NCBI GenBank assembly: GCA_964624645.1
Contig: CAZVAD010000014.1
Location: 1 to 30,507 of the forward strand
DNA length: 30,507 nt
Source of the DNA: Mariniphaga sp964624645
Lineage (GTDB): Bacteria; Bacteroidota; Bacteroidia; Bacteroidales; Prolixibacteraceae
Reading direction: 5' to 3'
The notes beneath the pieces are model-generated. The model searched no databases, was not told the DNA's origin, and worked only from the letters and a program-made list of their open reading frames with translations. The stretch's first letter is position 1. The number at the start of each line of letters is the position of its first letter. The position numbers were made by a program, and so were the translations under genes. This document shows positions 16,142 to 25,800 of this stretch, in pieces.

Positions 16142-16483
16142 AATGAATAATTTAAACTGTTTATAATTTTTTGTGATGCACGATTATATTTTTTATCCTT
16201 TCAAATATAGATTACTTTAAGATAAAAAGACATGTTGGTATTTATATATTATATATTTTTAACAGTTGCATGTGCTAAGAGTGTGATAATTAGCATGATA
16301 GTAGATTTTCAAAATTGTTCTAAAAGCCTGCTGCAGAGTAGCCGGAAAATGTTTTTGGGAGTAAAATAGATTACGTGGCGGATAAAAGATGAAATTTTGC
16401 GATAAAACAGACAAATATTCTTCAATTTTTATAACTTTGGTGCTGTAGGTCATAACATTCCTGCTTTTAGATTAAATGAAGCA
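16142..16483. other. Divergent intergenic region between the small secreted protein and the Crp/Fnr gene
   Basis: This AT-rich stretch of 342 bp drives two divergent genes. TATATTTG on the minus strand (16202-16209) is a candidate -7 element about 61 nt before the secreted protein ATG. TAACTTTG on the plus strand (16432-16439) is a perfect -7 match 45 nt before the Crp/Fnr ATG. A 6-bp inverted repeat TGCTAA / TTAGCA lies near 16272-16297. No small gene is seen. Confidence 0.45.
16432..16439 (+). promoter_or_regulatory. Candidate -7 promoter element of the Crp/Fnr gene
   Basis: TAACTTTG is an exact match to the Bacteroidota -7 consensus TAnnTTTG, 44 nt before the ATG at 16484. The nearest upstream TTTG (16396-16399) is too far away to be a standard -33 box. 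Confidence 0.45.
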
Positions 16484-17170
16484 ATGAGGATAAGAAGTAT
16501 TATCGACGATCCAAATTCTGTTTTCCACCAGCTCAGTCTCGAAGAAAAAGAGGAACTGGAAAAGCACATTTCCCTAACCCGTTACCGGAAAAACAGGATT
16601 ATTTTCAAAGAAGGGGATAAGCCTATCGGTTTCGTATTTCTGGTCAGTGGGAAGGTAAAACTTTACAAGAAAGGAATCAGCGGGCGCAATCAGATTGTGC
16701 GGCTTGCCCAGCCTCTTGACATCATCGGGTTCCGCGCTTTTTTTGCAGAGCAGAATCACATGGCAACTGCTGTAACTTTGGAAGATGCGCTGATTTGCAC
16801 GGTAAGTTTTGACTTTATCCTGACCACTGCACTGAAAAACAACCATTTTTCACTTCAGGTGATTCAGAAACTCTCCCGCCAGTTGGGGCATGTTGATTCC
16901 CGGATTGTTGCACTGACCCAGAAACATACCCGCGGACGGCTTGCCGATTCGCTGCTGTTACTGAAAAATGAATTTGGCTTTGCAGACGATGGAGTCACCC
17001 TTGATGTTAACATGTCCAGGGTGGATATTGCCAATTTGTCGAACATGACGACTTCCAATGCTATCCGTACCCTTTCGTCGTTTGCCAGTGAAAAAGTAAT
17101 TGCCATTGATGGGCGAAAAATTAAAATCCTTGATCTCCCCAGATTAGAGCGGGTCAGCAGGCTGGGGTAA
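16484..17170 (+). CDS. Crp/Fnr family transcriptional regulator
   Basis: This is a 228-residue one-component regulator. A cyclic-nucleotide-binding fold covers about residues 20-115 (KNRIIFKEGDKPIGFVFLVS, GKVKLYKKG, DIIGFRAFFAE). A long dimerisation helix and a Crp-type winged helix-turn-helix (MSRVDIANLSNMTTSNAIRT, 160-190) follow. It lacks a Cys cluster for an iron-sulfur centre, so Fnr-like oxygen sensing by that route is unlikely. It is divergent from the type IX-secreted protein gene, which makes that gene a possible target, but no clear palindromic operator was found. The TAA is immediately adjacent to the convergent murF-alr stop, with zero spacing. Confidence 0.93.
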   Translation: MRIRSIIDDPNSVFHQLSLEEKEELEKHISLTRYRKNRIIFKEGDKPIGFVFLVSGKVKLYKKGISGRNQIVRLAQPLDIIGFRAFFAEQNHMATAVTLEDALICTVSFDFILTTALKNNHFSLQVIQKLSRQLGHVDSRIVALTQKHTRGRLADSLLLLKNEFGFADDGVTLDVNMSRVDIANLSNMTTSNAIRTLSSFASEKVIAIDGRKIKILDLPRLERVSRLG

Positions 17171-19636
17171 TTATTCCTGCATGTAAACCCGTTTCACCCG
17201 CTGGGATATCCCCGTCAGAATTTCATAAGGTATTGTCCCTGCCCGGTCGGCCATCTCACCGATTGAAATATTTTTTCCGAAAAACTCCACTTCATCGCCC
17301 GGAGAAACATCCAATCCGGTAATGTCGAGCATGAGCATATCCATACAGATATTCCCGATTACCGGCACACGGTTTCCCCTGATGAACGCTTCCCCGTTTC
17401 CATTGCTCAGTTTGCGGTCAAGTCCGTCGGCATAGCCCACCGGAATGATGGCAATTTTGGTTTCGCCGGTGCTTTTTCCCTTTCGTCCGTAGCCTGTTGT
17501 TTCCCTTTCGCGTAACACTTTAACCTGCGAAACCACACTTTTAAAAATACTGATGGGCTGAAGCGGCAGGCCGGTTATTGAAACACCATAAATACCGATA
17601 CCTAAGCGTACCATTTCATACTGTTTTTCGGGAAAGCGCTCAATGCCGGCAGAATTCAGGATGTGTCTGTCAATGGTATAGGGCAACTGAGCGGAGATGC
17701 GTTTGGACAGTATTTCGAACTGCGCAAATTGCTCAGCAGTGAACTTGTCCAGTGTCGGCTCATCGGCAGCTGCCAGATGGGAAAAAACGGAAACCACTTT
17801 CAGGAGATGGCTGTTTTTCAGGATGGAGGCGAGGGCATCCAATTCACTTTCCGTTTTAAAACCCAACCGGTTCATTCCGGTATCCAGCTTGATATGAACC
17901 GGATATTGCTCCGCAAAACTTTCAGCTACGGCTTTTTCAAAAGCTAAAAGAAGCTCTTTGCTGTAAATGTTCGGTTCCAGCCGGTATTCAATCATTTTTT
18001 GAAGACTGTGCTCCTCCGGGTTCATCACAATCACCGGAGTCCGGATTCCTGCCTGCCTCAGTTCCACGCCTTCGTCGGCTACTGCCACGGCAAGGTAGTC
18101 CACATTCTGAAACTGAAGGAGCCGGGCAATTTCAACATCCCCGCTGCCATAGGAAAAAGCTTTCACCATCACCATGATTTTCGTTGAGGGTCTGAGCAGG
18201 CTTCGAAAAACGTTCAGGTTGCTCACCAGCGCATTCAGGTCAATCTCCAGTACGGTCTGATGCGCTTTTTGCTGCAGCAGCGTCGAAATTTTCTCAAAGG
18301 TGAAAGCACGCGCTCCCTTGATGAGAATTGCAGCATCGCGGATGCTGCCTGGCATGAATGCTTTCTCAAAAGCCTCAGTTGACGGATAGAATTTTTTCCG
18401 CAGGGAAAACAAATTTTGTGAAGCGGAAATTTCCGGGCCGATGCCTGCAATCTCATGGATATCCCACTGCTCAAGCAGTTGGTTCACCTGGTGGTAAAGT
18501 TTGTCTTTGGGCATTCCGGTCTGCTGAATATCGGAAAGGATGACCATTTTTTTAAACTGCCCTTCCTGTTGATGCAACACGGAAAGTGCAATCGCAAGCG
18601 AGGTCAGGTCGGAATTATAATAGTCATTGATAAGCAGGCAGTTGTTGATACCCTGTTTGATTTCCAGCCGCATGGCCACCGGTAAAAGTGTCTGAAACCG
18701 GGGAGTGATTTTTTCGGGAGCAGCAGAAAGCACCCGGATTGCAGCAAAGCAGTGACAGGCATTTTCAATGGAAGAATCATCCGTGAAGGGAATGGTGAAT
18801 GTGCAGTCTTTTCCGTTGACTGTCGCTTTCAGCAGACTAACATCTTTTTTCGTCTGTTTTTGGAAAAAAATGGTTGCATCCGGGTTTTCAAACGACCAGG
18901 TTATTGGCTCAATGGAATGCGTGTTGCAGAATTTTTTCGCAACGATTGAAACTTCATTCTGGTCTGCACAAAAAATCAATTTCCTTGTCTTTTCAAAGAG
19001 CCTTAGTTTTTCTAAAGTTTTCTGTTTTGCGGAAATAAAATTCTCCTGATGGGCATCGCCGATGTTTGTGAGAATCCCCAAATCAGGCTGAACTATTCGG
19101 GCAAGTTTTTCCATTTCGCCGGGTTGGGAAATGCCGGCTTCAAAAACTCCCAGCCTGTGGTGGCTTTCCATCAGCAATACCGACAACGGCACGCCAACCT
19201 GTGAGTTGTAGCTTTTGGGATTCCGCACGATACTGAACTCTTCCGACAGCAGTTCAAACAGCCACTCTTTCACAATGGTTTTTCCGTTGCTGCCCGTAAT
19301 TCCAACAACGGGATAATGAAAATGGCTCCGGTGATGTGCCGAGAGTTTCTGAAGTGCAAGCGTGGTATCTTTAACCAATACAAAAGCCATTTTGTCCGTA
19401 ATCACTTCAGGCTGAGAAACCACCACCGCATGAATGCCGCGTTCGTGCAAACCGGGAATGTAATTGTGCCCGTTGTGTCGCGGCCCTTTCAGAGCAAAGA
19501 AAAGGGCATGGTTCCCTTTGAAAAAAGTGCGGCTGTCGGTAACAACTTGTTCTATCTGAGATAACGCATAAGTTTCAGGCAGAAAAAGTTTTCCGTCCAC
19601 TATCCGGGCGATTTGCTGAATGGAATAATTGATCAT
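17171..19636 (-). CDS. Bifunctional UDP-N-acetylmuramoyl-tripeptide:D-alanyl-D-alanine ligase / alanine racemase
   Basis: A MurF-Alr fusion of 821 residues, a known arrangement in Bacteroidota, supplies D-alanine and attaches D-Ala-D-Ala to the peptidoglycan precursor in the cytoplasm. The MurF half (1 to about 455) has the P-loop GITGSNGKT at 112-120. The Alr half begins near 461 (LEIDLNALVSNLNVF), with the pyridoxal-phosphate lysine Lys492 in VMVKAFSYGSG. Later motifs are RLGIGIYGV, catalytic Tyr716 in TGYGRKGK, GYADGLDR and GNICMDMLMLDI. It lies 21 bp downstream of the thymidine kinase gene and is probably co-transcribed with it. The stop abuts the convergent Crp/Fnr gene. Confidence 0.96.
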   Translation of the reverse strand: MINYSIQQIARIVDGKLFLPETYALSQIEQVVTDSRTFFKGNHALFFALKGPRHNGHNYIPGLHERGIHAVVVSQPEVITDKMAFVLVKDTTLALQKLSAHHRSHFHYPVVGITGSNGKTIVKEWLFELLSEEFSIVRNPKSYNSQVGVPLSVLLMESHHRLGVFEAGISQPGEMEKLARIVQPDLGILTNIGDAHQENFISAKQKTLEKLRLFEKTRKLIFCADQNEVSIVAKKFCNTHSIEPITWSFENPDATIFFQKQTKKDVSLLKATVNGKDCTFTIPFTDDSSIENACHCFAAIRVLSAAPEKITPRFQTLLPVAMRLEIKQGINNCLLINDYYNSDLTSLAIALSVLHQQEGQFKKMVILSDIQQTGMPKDKLYHQVNQLLEQWDIHEIAGIGPEISASQNLFSLRKKFYPSTEAFEKAFMPGSIRDAAILIKGARAFTFEKISTLLQQKAHQTVLEIDLNALVSNLNVFRSLLRPSTKIMVMVKAFSYGSGDVEIARLLQFQNVDYLAVAVADEGVELRQAGIRTPVIVMNPEEHSLQKMIEYRLEPNIYSKELLLAFEKAVAESFAEQYPVHIKLDTGMNRLGFKTESELDALASILKNSHLLKVVSVFSHLAAADEPTLDKFTAEQFAQFEILSKRISAQLPYTIDRHILNSAGIERFPEKQYEMVRLGIGIYGVSITGLPLQPISIFKSVVSQVKVLRERETTGYGRKGKSTGETKIAIIPVGYADGLDRKLSNGNGEAFIRGNRVPVIGNICMDMLMLDITGLDVSPGDEVEFFGKNISIGEMADRAGTIPYEILTGISQRVKRVYMQE

Positions 19637-19657
19637 TTTTGAAATTGGGGCGCTTGT

Positions 19658-20260
19658 TTATTTTGTGTCTGACGGCTGGTTGTGTTTCTTCTGGGCTTCC
19701 AAAAAACAACTTCTGCACAGCGGTTCATACGTTTCATTATTTCCAAGCAGGAAAAGCTGCTCCTTTTCGGAAATCCTGTGGGAGAACTGGGCAATGCTGC
19801 CGCACTGCATACATATTGCGTGAAGTTTGGTCACGTAATCGGCAACAGCCATAATTTGGGGCATTACGCCAAAAGGCTCCCCCCTGAAATTCATGTCAAG
19901 TCCGGCTACAATGACGCGGGTTCCCCTGTTTGCCAGACTTACAACCACATCCGGCAATCCTTTGTCGAAAAACTGCGCTTCGTCAATACCCACAACATCC
20001 ACATTGGAAGTGAGCAGCAAAATATTGGACGAGTTTTCCACGGAGGTGCAAAGAATGGCGTTCTCATCGTGAGAAATCACCTCGGTATCAGAAAGTCTGC
20101 TATCCACGGCAGGCTTGAAGATTTCAACCTTTTGCCGGGCATAAACCGCACGCCTCAGGCGGCGGATCAGTTCCTCTGTTTTTCCTGAAAACATGGAGCC
20201 GGTAACCACCTCAATGACCCCCCGCTTTTTATGACTGTTAATATCCGGTTCAATAAACAT
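19658..20260 (-). CDS. tdk: Thymidine kinase
   Basis: This enzyme phosphorylates thymidine to dTMP with ATP in pyrimidine salvage. It is a type II enzyme of 200 residues. The P-loop is GSMFSGKT at 21-28, the Mg/catalytic motif is GIDEAQFFD, and the lid has MNFRGEPFG. Zinc-binding Cys pairs appear in CMQCGS and CRSC near the end. The gene leads a two-gene minus-strand operon with murF-alr and is divergent from the acidic conserved protein. A likely -7 element TAATTTTG lies upstream at 20301-20308. Confidence 0.97.
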   Translation of the reverse strand: MFIEPDINSHKKRGVIEVVTGSMFSGKTEELIRRLRRAVYARQKVEIFKPAVDSRLSDTEVISHDENAILCTSVENSSNILLLTSNVDVVGIDEAQFFDKGLPDVVVSLANRGTRVIVAGLDMNFRGEPFGVMPQIMAVADYVTKLHAICMQCGSIAQFSHRISEKEQLFLLGNNETYEPLCRSCFLEAQKKHNQPSDTK

Positions 20261-20292
20261 CTGCTATTCGGTAATTAAAAAATTAAAATTCG

Positions 20293-20308
20293 TACTTTTA
20301 CAAAATTA
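20293..20308. promoter_or_regulatory. Back-to-back candidate -7 elements between tdk and the acidic protein gene
   Basis: On the minus strand TAATTTTG (20301-20308) fits TAnnTTTG and lies 41 nt before the tdk ATG. On the plus strand TACTTTTA (20293-20300) fits seven of eight positions and lies 34 nt before the ATG at 20334. The divergent region is only 73 bp, so promoters must be within it. No -33 boxes were assigned. Confidence 0.35.
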
Positions 20309-20333
20309 ATTTTTAAAAAGGTCAGGGCAAGAA

Positions 20334-21155
20334 ATGGAAACAAAAAAACTCATAAAAATTTTACTGAAAGACATGAGCGAGCTGGAAGAGTTGATTGCTT
20401 CCGTGAAAGCAAGCAAACAGTTCAAAGCCCTTGAAATGGAATTCATGCACACCCGTGCAAAAGGGGTTTTGCAGCTTATGCAGTTGATTGATTCAGACGA
20501 AGAATATTTTCAATCTGAAGTTTCCGAAAACAGAAGCGAAGAAAAAGAGATAGAGGAGATAATTGTATCTGGCATATCCCCTACAGAAGAGCCTGAAACA
20601 CAGGCGCCTGTTGCAGAGACTGTTTCCGATGTGAAAAAAGAAGAAGAGCTGACAGAACAAAAGACCATTGCCCCGGAAGAAAAGAAACCGGCTACATCGG
20701 CAAGTTTTTCAATTTCCGTTACTGAAGAAAAAGAGGAGGAAAGTGATGATGAATTTGTTGCTCCGGTTTATGAATCCCAGGGAGAGGAAGCTGATGAGGA
20801 CATGCTGGAGGAAGAAGTTAAATCCATGGATGCAGTGCACCGGTTAGGCGAAATGTTCACGAAAGGAAAATCACTGAATGAACGGTCTCCGGAACAGAAC
20901 AAGCTGGAATCCAAGCTTTCAAATCTTCCGGTAAGCAACCTGCAGACCGCCATTGGCATCAACGACCGGTTTCAGTATATCCGGGAGTTGTTCGATGGCG
21001 ATAACCAGAAATATCTTGAAGCGGTCAAAACACTTGATTCCTTTGATAACCTGAAGGATGCAGTGGATTATCTGCGCAACAACTTCAAATGGAAGAAAAA
21101 CGAAACCAGCCTGAAATTTGTCAGGCTCGTAAAACGCAGATTCCCTGATGAATGA
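20334..21155 (+). CDS. Conserved acidic protein of unknown function upstream of rsmI
   Basis: This 273-residue cytoplasmic protein has no signal peptide. Its three parts are a helical N-terminus (KALEMEFMHTRAKGVLQLMQ); a long Glu-rich, low-complexity middle (about 60-180) that is probably disordered; and a conserved-looking C-terminal domain (SNLQTAIGINDRFQYIRELF, DGDNQKYLEAVKTLDSFDNL, SLKFVRLVKRRFPDE). From memory, the C-terminal pattern recurs in Bacteroidota genomes without assigned function. The gene overlaps rsmI by 8 bp, so they form one operon, which hints at a link with ribosome or translation work. That link is only inference. Confidence 0.8.
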   Translation: METKKLIKILLKDMSELEELIASVKASKQFKALEMEFMHTRAKGVLQLMQLIDSDEEYFQSEVSENRSEEKEIEEIIVSGISPTEEPETQAPVAETVSDVKKEEELTEQKTIAPEEKKPATSASFSISVTEEKEEESDDEFVAPVYESQGEEADEDMLEEEVKSMDAVHRLGEMFTKGKSLNERSPEQNKLESKLSNLPVSNLQTAIGINDRFQYIRELFDGDNQKYLEAVKTLDSFDNLKDAVDYLRNNFKWKKNETSLKFVRLVKRRFPDE

Positions 21156-21831
21156 TTCCGGCAGATTGATTCTGGTGCCGACTCCCATCGGCAATCTTGG
21201 TGATATGACGTTTCGCGCCATTGAAACGCTGAAAAGCGCCGATGTGATTTTAGCCGAAGATACCCGCGTATCATCCAAGCTTATGAAGCATTTCGGCATT
21301 GAAAAAAAACTCACCTCCCATCATAAATTCAATGAGCATAAGGCATTGCCCGGCTTGGTGTCCCTGTTGAAAAATGGCAGCAGGATAGCTCTCATTTCCG
21401 ATGCCGGAACCCCGGGCGTTTCCGATCCTGGATTTTTGCTTGTGCGCGCATGTGTGGAAAATGGCATTGACGTGGAGTGCCTGCCCGGCGCGACGGCTTT
21501 GATTCCGGCTTTGGCAGTTTCCGGCCTGCCGGCTGACCGGTTTGTCTTCGAAGGATTCCTGCCGCAGAAAAAAGGCAGGCAAAAAAGAGTGGAATCACTG
21601 ATAGGGGAAACGCGTACCATGATTTTTTATGAATCGCCCTTCCGGCTGGTGAAACTACTGGAGCAACTGGCTGCCTTTTTGGGAAACGACAGAAAAGCGT
21701 GTGTCTGCCGTGAACTTTCCAAGCTTTTTGAAGAAATCAAAAGGGGAACGCTGTCAGAATTGATACCTTATTATAATGAACATCCACCCAAAGGTGAAAT
21801 CGTGGTAGTTGTTGAAGGAGCCGGAAAATGA
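21148..21831 (+). CDS. rsmI: 16S rRNA (cytidine1402-2'-O)-methyltransferase
   Basis: RsmI methylates the ribose of C1402 in the decoding centre of 16S rRNA, using S-adenosylmethionine. The 227 residues have the tetrapyrrole-methylase fold. The N-terminal LILVPTPIGNLGDMTFRAIE is diagnostic, followed by ILAEDTRVSSKLMKHFGI, the SAM-site stretch ALISDAGTPGVSDPGF, and LPGATALIPALAVSGLPADR. RsmI proteins are commonly 230-290 residues, so this one lacks part of the usual C-terminal tail. The start overlaps the preceding gene by 8 bp and the stop overlaps the next gene by 4 bp (ATGA). Confidence 0.95.
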   Translation: MNDSGRLILVPTPIGNLGDMTFRAIETLKSADVILAEDTRVSSKLMKHFGIEKKLTSHHKFNEHKALPGLVSLLKNGSRIALISDAGTPGVSDPGFLLVRACVENGIDVECLPGATALIPALAVSGLPADRFVFEGFLPQKKGRQKRVESLIGETRTMIFYESPFRLVKLLEQLAAFLGNDRKACVCRELSKLFEEIKRGTLSELIPYYNEHPPKGEIVVVVEGAGK

Positions 21832-22550
21832 GAAGAAAATACACCCATCTTTTTTTTGACCTTGACAATACCCTTTGGGATTTTGAAACAAATTCCTATC
21901 ACGCGCTGGAAAGCACTTTTCACGGGTACAATTTGCATGAAAAAGGGATCGATTTTCAACATTTTTTTCAAATCTATTCACAAATCAATATCCGGCTTTG
22001 GGAAGAATACAAAGCGGGAACCCTTTCCAGAAATGATTTGCAGCAATTGCGTTTTCAGAAAACTTTTGAGGCGCTGAACATTTCAGGAATTCATCCGCTT
22101 GAAATGGATGCGTACTATTTGGCGGAGATGGGCAGGCAAACCCACCTGATTGAAGGGGCACAGGAAATTCTGGAATATGCAAAATCGAAAAACTATTCCA
22201 TGTATGTCATTACCAACGGCTTTCGGGAGGTTCAATATAAGAAGCTGGAGGCCACCGGATTGAAACATTTTTTCAAAAGTGTTTTTATTTCGGAAGATGT
22301 TAAGGCGCCCAAGCCATCGCGGGAGATTTTTGAATATGCCATCAAATCGGCAAATGCAAAAAAATCAAAAAGCCTGATGATTGGAGATGATCTGACAACC
22401 GACATTCTGGGTGCATCGCAATTTGGGATAGATTCTGCATGGTTTAATAAAGATGGCGCTGAACTTCCCCCAGCTGACGGAAAAAACACACATCAAATTA
22501 ACATCACCTATGAATTGATTTCAATAGCAGATTTAAAATCAATCCTATAA
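21828..22550 (+). CDS. HAD-superfamily hydrolase, YjjG-like nucleotidase
   Basis: This 240-residue cytoplasmic phosphatase is related to YjjG, which dephosphorylates (often non-canonical) pyrimidine nucleotides. HAD motif I is FFDLDNTLWDFE with Asp11 and Asp13, motif II is VITNGF, motif III is the Lys of KAPKPSREIF, and motif IV is MIGDDLTTDILGA. A helical cap separates motifs I and II. Its ATG overlaps the rsmI TGA by four bases, so the three plus-strand genes 20334-22550 form one operon. The exact substrate cannot be read from the sequence; other C1-capped HAD phosphatases are possible. Confidence 0.9.
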   Translation: MRRKYTHLFFDLDNTLWDFETNSYHALESTFHGYNLHEKGIDFQHFFQIYSQINIRLWEEYKAGTLSRNDLQQLRFQKTFEALNISGIHPLEMDAYYLAEMGRQTHLIEGAQEILEYAKSKNYSMYVITNGFREVQYKKLEATGLKHFFKSVFISEDVKAPKPSREIFEYAIKSANAKKSKSLMIGDDLTTDILGASQFGIDSAWFNKDGAELPPADGKNTHQINITYELISIADLKSIL

Positions 22551-22875
22551 AGATTCGAAACCAATTTTATAAAAAATAAAAAAATATCAATTTTTACCTT
22601 ATAGATTTTTTTTATTCAATACTTTTTTTCAAATTTGCGTTTAATATTTTTTAACATTTAGTTGAAGAATTTGAGAAAAAACAAAAATCCGACTTTTAAA
22701 TTTTATAAAAAGTCCATAAATCTTATTAAAAAACAGGAAACTGTAAGATTTTTATTTGGGGAATAATGCTGCTGAAGTTTATTTTTTGAAATGACTTTTT
22801 AGCTTATTCCCACTTGGTATTTGAATTTTATGACTGAAAATTTAGCTGTTTAATTATGAATTTTAAATTATTTCT
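22551..22875. other. Long AT-rich leader region of the susCD operon
   Basis: These 325 bp contain no gene and many A/T runs. A 7-bp inverted repeat GACTTTT / AAAAGTC (22691-22714) could be an operator or RNA stem. A candidate promoter is listed at 22755-22788. No anti-sigma/sigma pair or other regulator gene adjoins the operon. Confidence 0.45.
22755..22788 (+). promoter_or_regulatory. Candidate promoter of the susCD operon
   Basis: TTTG at 22755-22758 and TATTTTTTG starting at 22780 are separated by 21 bp. This resembles the Bacteroidota -33 TTTG / -7 TAnnTTTG arrangement, with one mismatch in the -7 box. It would give an untranslated leader of about 80 nt. Confidence 0.4.
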
Positions 22876-25800
22876 ATGAAAAAGATTGCTTTTTTTCTTT
22901 CGATTCTCCTTTTCATGGGAACTATGGCAGTACATGCCCAAACGAGGACAATAACCGGTAAGGTTACCTCAGCGGATGATGGCTTGTCAATCCCGGGAGT
23001 ATCGATTGTTGTTAAGGGGACAACCCTCGGAACGATTTCAAACATTGATGGTAACTACACCATTCAGGTTCCGGCGGATGCCCGGAGTCTTGTGTTTTCC
23101 TTTGTGGGAATGGCCACACAGGAGGTTGCCATCGAAGGTTTGTCAGTGGTTGATGTGGTGTTGTCTTCTGAAACTATTGGCGTTGAAGAGGTAATTGTAG
23201 TTGCCTACGGAACAACGACCAAGAGGGCTTTCACCGGTTCAGCTGCTGTAATCAGCGACGAAGAGATCAGTAAGAACCAGACTTCGAATATAACCAACAA
23301 CCTGGCCGGAAAGGTGGCAGGTATTCAGGGATTGGCCTCCAATGGCCAGCCCGGTAGCGGATCAACCATCCGCATTCGTGGTATCGGTTCCATGAGTGCA
23401 AGCAACACCCCGCTCTATGTAGTGGACGGCGTGCCTTATGATTCTGACATTTCGGCAATCAACAATGCGGATATCGAATCGGTTACCGTTCTGAAAGATG
23501 CTTCTTCCGCAGCACTTTATGGCGCGCGTGGCGCCAACGGAGTGATTATTATCACAACCAAACGTGGCAAGGGAAAAGATGCGCTGATAAAAGTGGATGC
23601 AAAATGGGGAAACAACACCCGTTCAATTCCAACCTACAAAGTGATGACCGACCCCGGAATGTATTATGAAAATTTCTACCGTGCGTTGTACAATAACAAG
23701 CTGACCGGAACAGACCCGGAAACTGCCCATGCCTATGCAAACCAAACTTTGCTGGATGCTTCGGAAGGCGGACTGGGTTATCAGGTTTATTCCACGCCGG
23801 ACGGGCAGCGGTTAATCGGTAAAAACTTCAAGCTGAATCCGCTGGCTACCCTGGGCTATTCTGACGGAACAAACACTTATTATCCTGACGACTGGTTTAA
23901 AGAGGCTTTTAAAACGGACAACATGCGTCAGGAATACAATATCAGCGCCAGCGGAACAGGAGAACGCTTCAATTATTTTATTTCAGGAAACTACCTGGAT
24001 GATTCCGGAATTATTGCCAACTCGGATTACCGCCGCTTTTCATCCCGTCTGAATACAACATACGACATGAAAGATTGGCTGAGAATCGTTTCAAACATGA
24101 GCTATGTGCGAACAGACTCACGTTATCCGGATGCACAAATAGATGACCGCTCCTCAGGAAACCTCTTTTATGTGAGCAATATGCTGGCTCCGATCTATCC
24201 GATGTATGTCCGTGATGCAGCGGGCAATATCATGACCGACAGCAGAGGTTTCACGTTGCATGATTATGGCGACGGGAAAGTGGTAAAGGCCAAAAGGCCC
24301 TTTATGAGCCAGTCCAACCCGGCTTCGGCAGTAGAATTGAATACTGAGAATTTCTCAAACGATTATTTCGTAGGAAAATGGTCGGCAATCGTTGACATTT
24401 ACGAAGGATTGAAAGCCAATGCAACGGTTGGAACAACCGTTGAAAACACGCATTACAATATGCTGCAGAACCCGTATTACGGACAATTTGCCGACATGGG
24501 CGGATACGTCTCCGTTGAAGCAAGGCGCTTTTTTAGCTTGAACCAGCAATACCTACTGACCTATGCCAAAGATTTTGGCGAACACAACTTAGATGTTTTG
24601 GCCGGAGTTGAATCCTATAAATATAAAAGATCATCGTTATCCGGTTTTAAACAGAAAGTATTTCAGGACAGAATTCCCGAGCTGAACAATGCTATTTTGC
24701 AGCCAAGCACCAGTTCATCTTCTTCAAATTATGCAACCCTTGGGATTTTGGGACAGGTGAAATATGATTTCAATGAAAAATATTACGGCTCCTTATCTTA
24801 TCGCCGGGACGCCTCTTCAAGTTTTGCCCCTGAAAACCGCTGGGGTAACTTCTGGTCGGTTGGCGGCGCATGGGATCTGAGCTCCGAAAGCTTCATGGAC
24901 AATGCCAGCCAGTTTGATATGCTGAAACTCAAGGTTAGCTATGGCGCTCAGGGAAATGACAAACTGCTTTATGCAGGAAGTAGCCGTGTAAACCTCTATC
25001 CTTATGAAGACCAATACGATATTACAGAAAATAATGGTGAGTTTGCCACCTCCAGATCCTATAAAGGAAACCGGGATATCACCTGGGAAACTTCCTATAA
25101 CTTCAATGCCGGAGTGGATTTTGCCATGTTCAACAACCGTATTTCAGGAACCATTGAAGGATTCTCACGCAAAACGGTGGATATGCTTTATTACAAACCG
25201 GTTCCGCCAAGTATGGGCTACAACGAACTGCCCGTTAATATCGGGTCGTTGAGAAATGCCGGACTGGAAATTGAACTTCATGCCGGTATTGTAAAAACAA
25301 GCGCCTTAAAATGGGACATTTATGCCAACGCAACCTATTTTAAAAATAAAATCATTGAATTGTCTCCCGAACTTGAAGGAGAGTGGATAAGCGGCAGCCG
25401 GATTTATAAGGAAGGCGAATCCATGTACAATTTTTATATCCGTGAATTTGCAGGAGTTGACGAAATTACGGGCAACCCACTGTGGTATATAGATGTTAAG
25501 GATGCTGACGGAAATATCACCGGAAAAGAGACCACCGACATCTGGTCACAGGGAACCCAGTATGAGCAGGGAGATGTTTTACCCAAGGTCTATGGCGGTT
25601 TTGGAACATCGCTCGAAGCTTATGGCTTTGATTTTTCCGTTGACTTTGCTTACCAGACCGGCGGACGGATTATAGACAATGTGTATCAGGTGATGATGCA
25701 CAGCGGATACAGCAGCGATGCCGGACGCAACTGGCACGCCGACATCCTGAATGCCTGGACTCCTGAAAATACCCAAACAGATGTTCCACGCCTGAATTCA

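Noticed and set aside
16290..16320. A Crp-like half site (TGTGA) upstream of the Crp/Fnr gene
   Set aside because: Only one half site is present, with no symmetric partner at the right spacing.
22551..22640. CTATAA / TTATAG inverted repeat followed by T8 after the HAD gene as a terminator
   Set aside because: The stem is only six A/T-rich pairs with a loop of over 40 nt, too weak for a terminator call.
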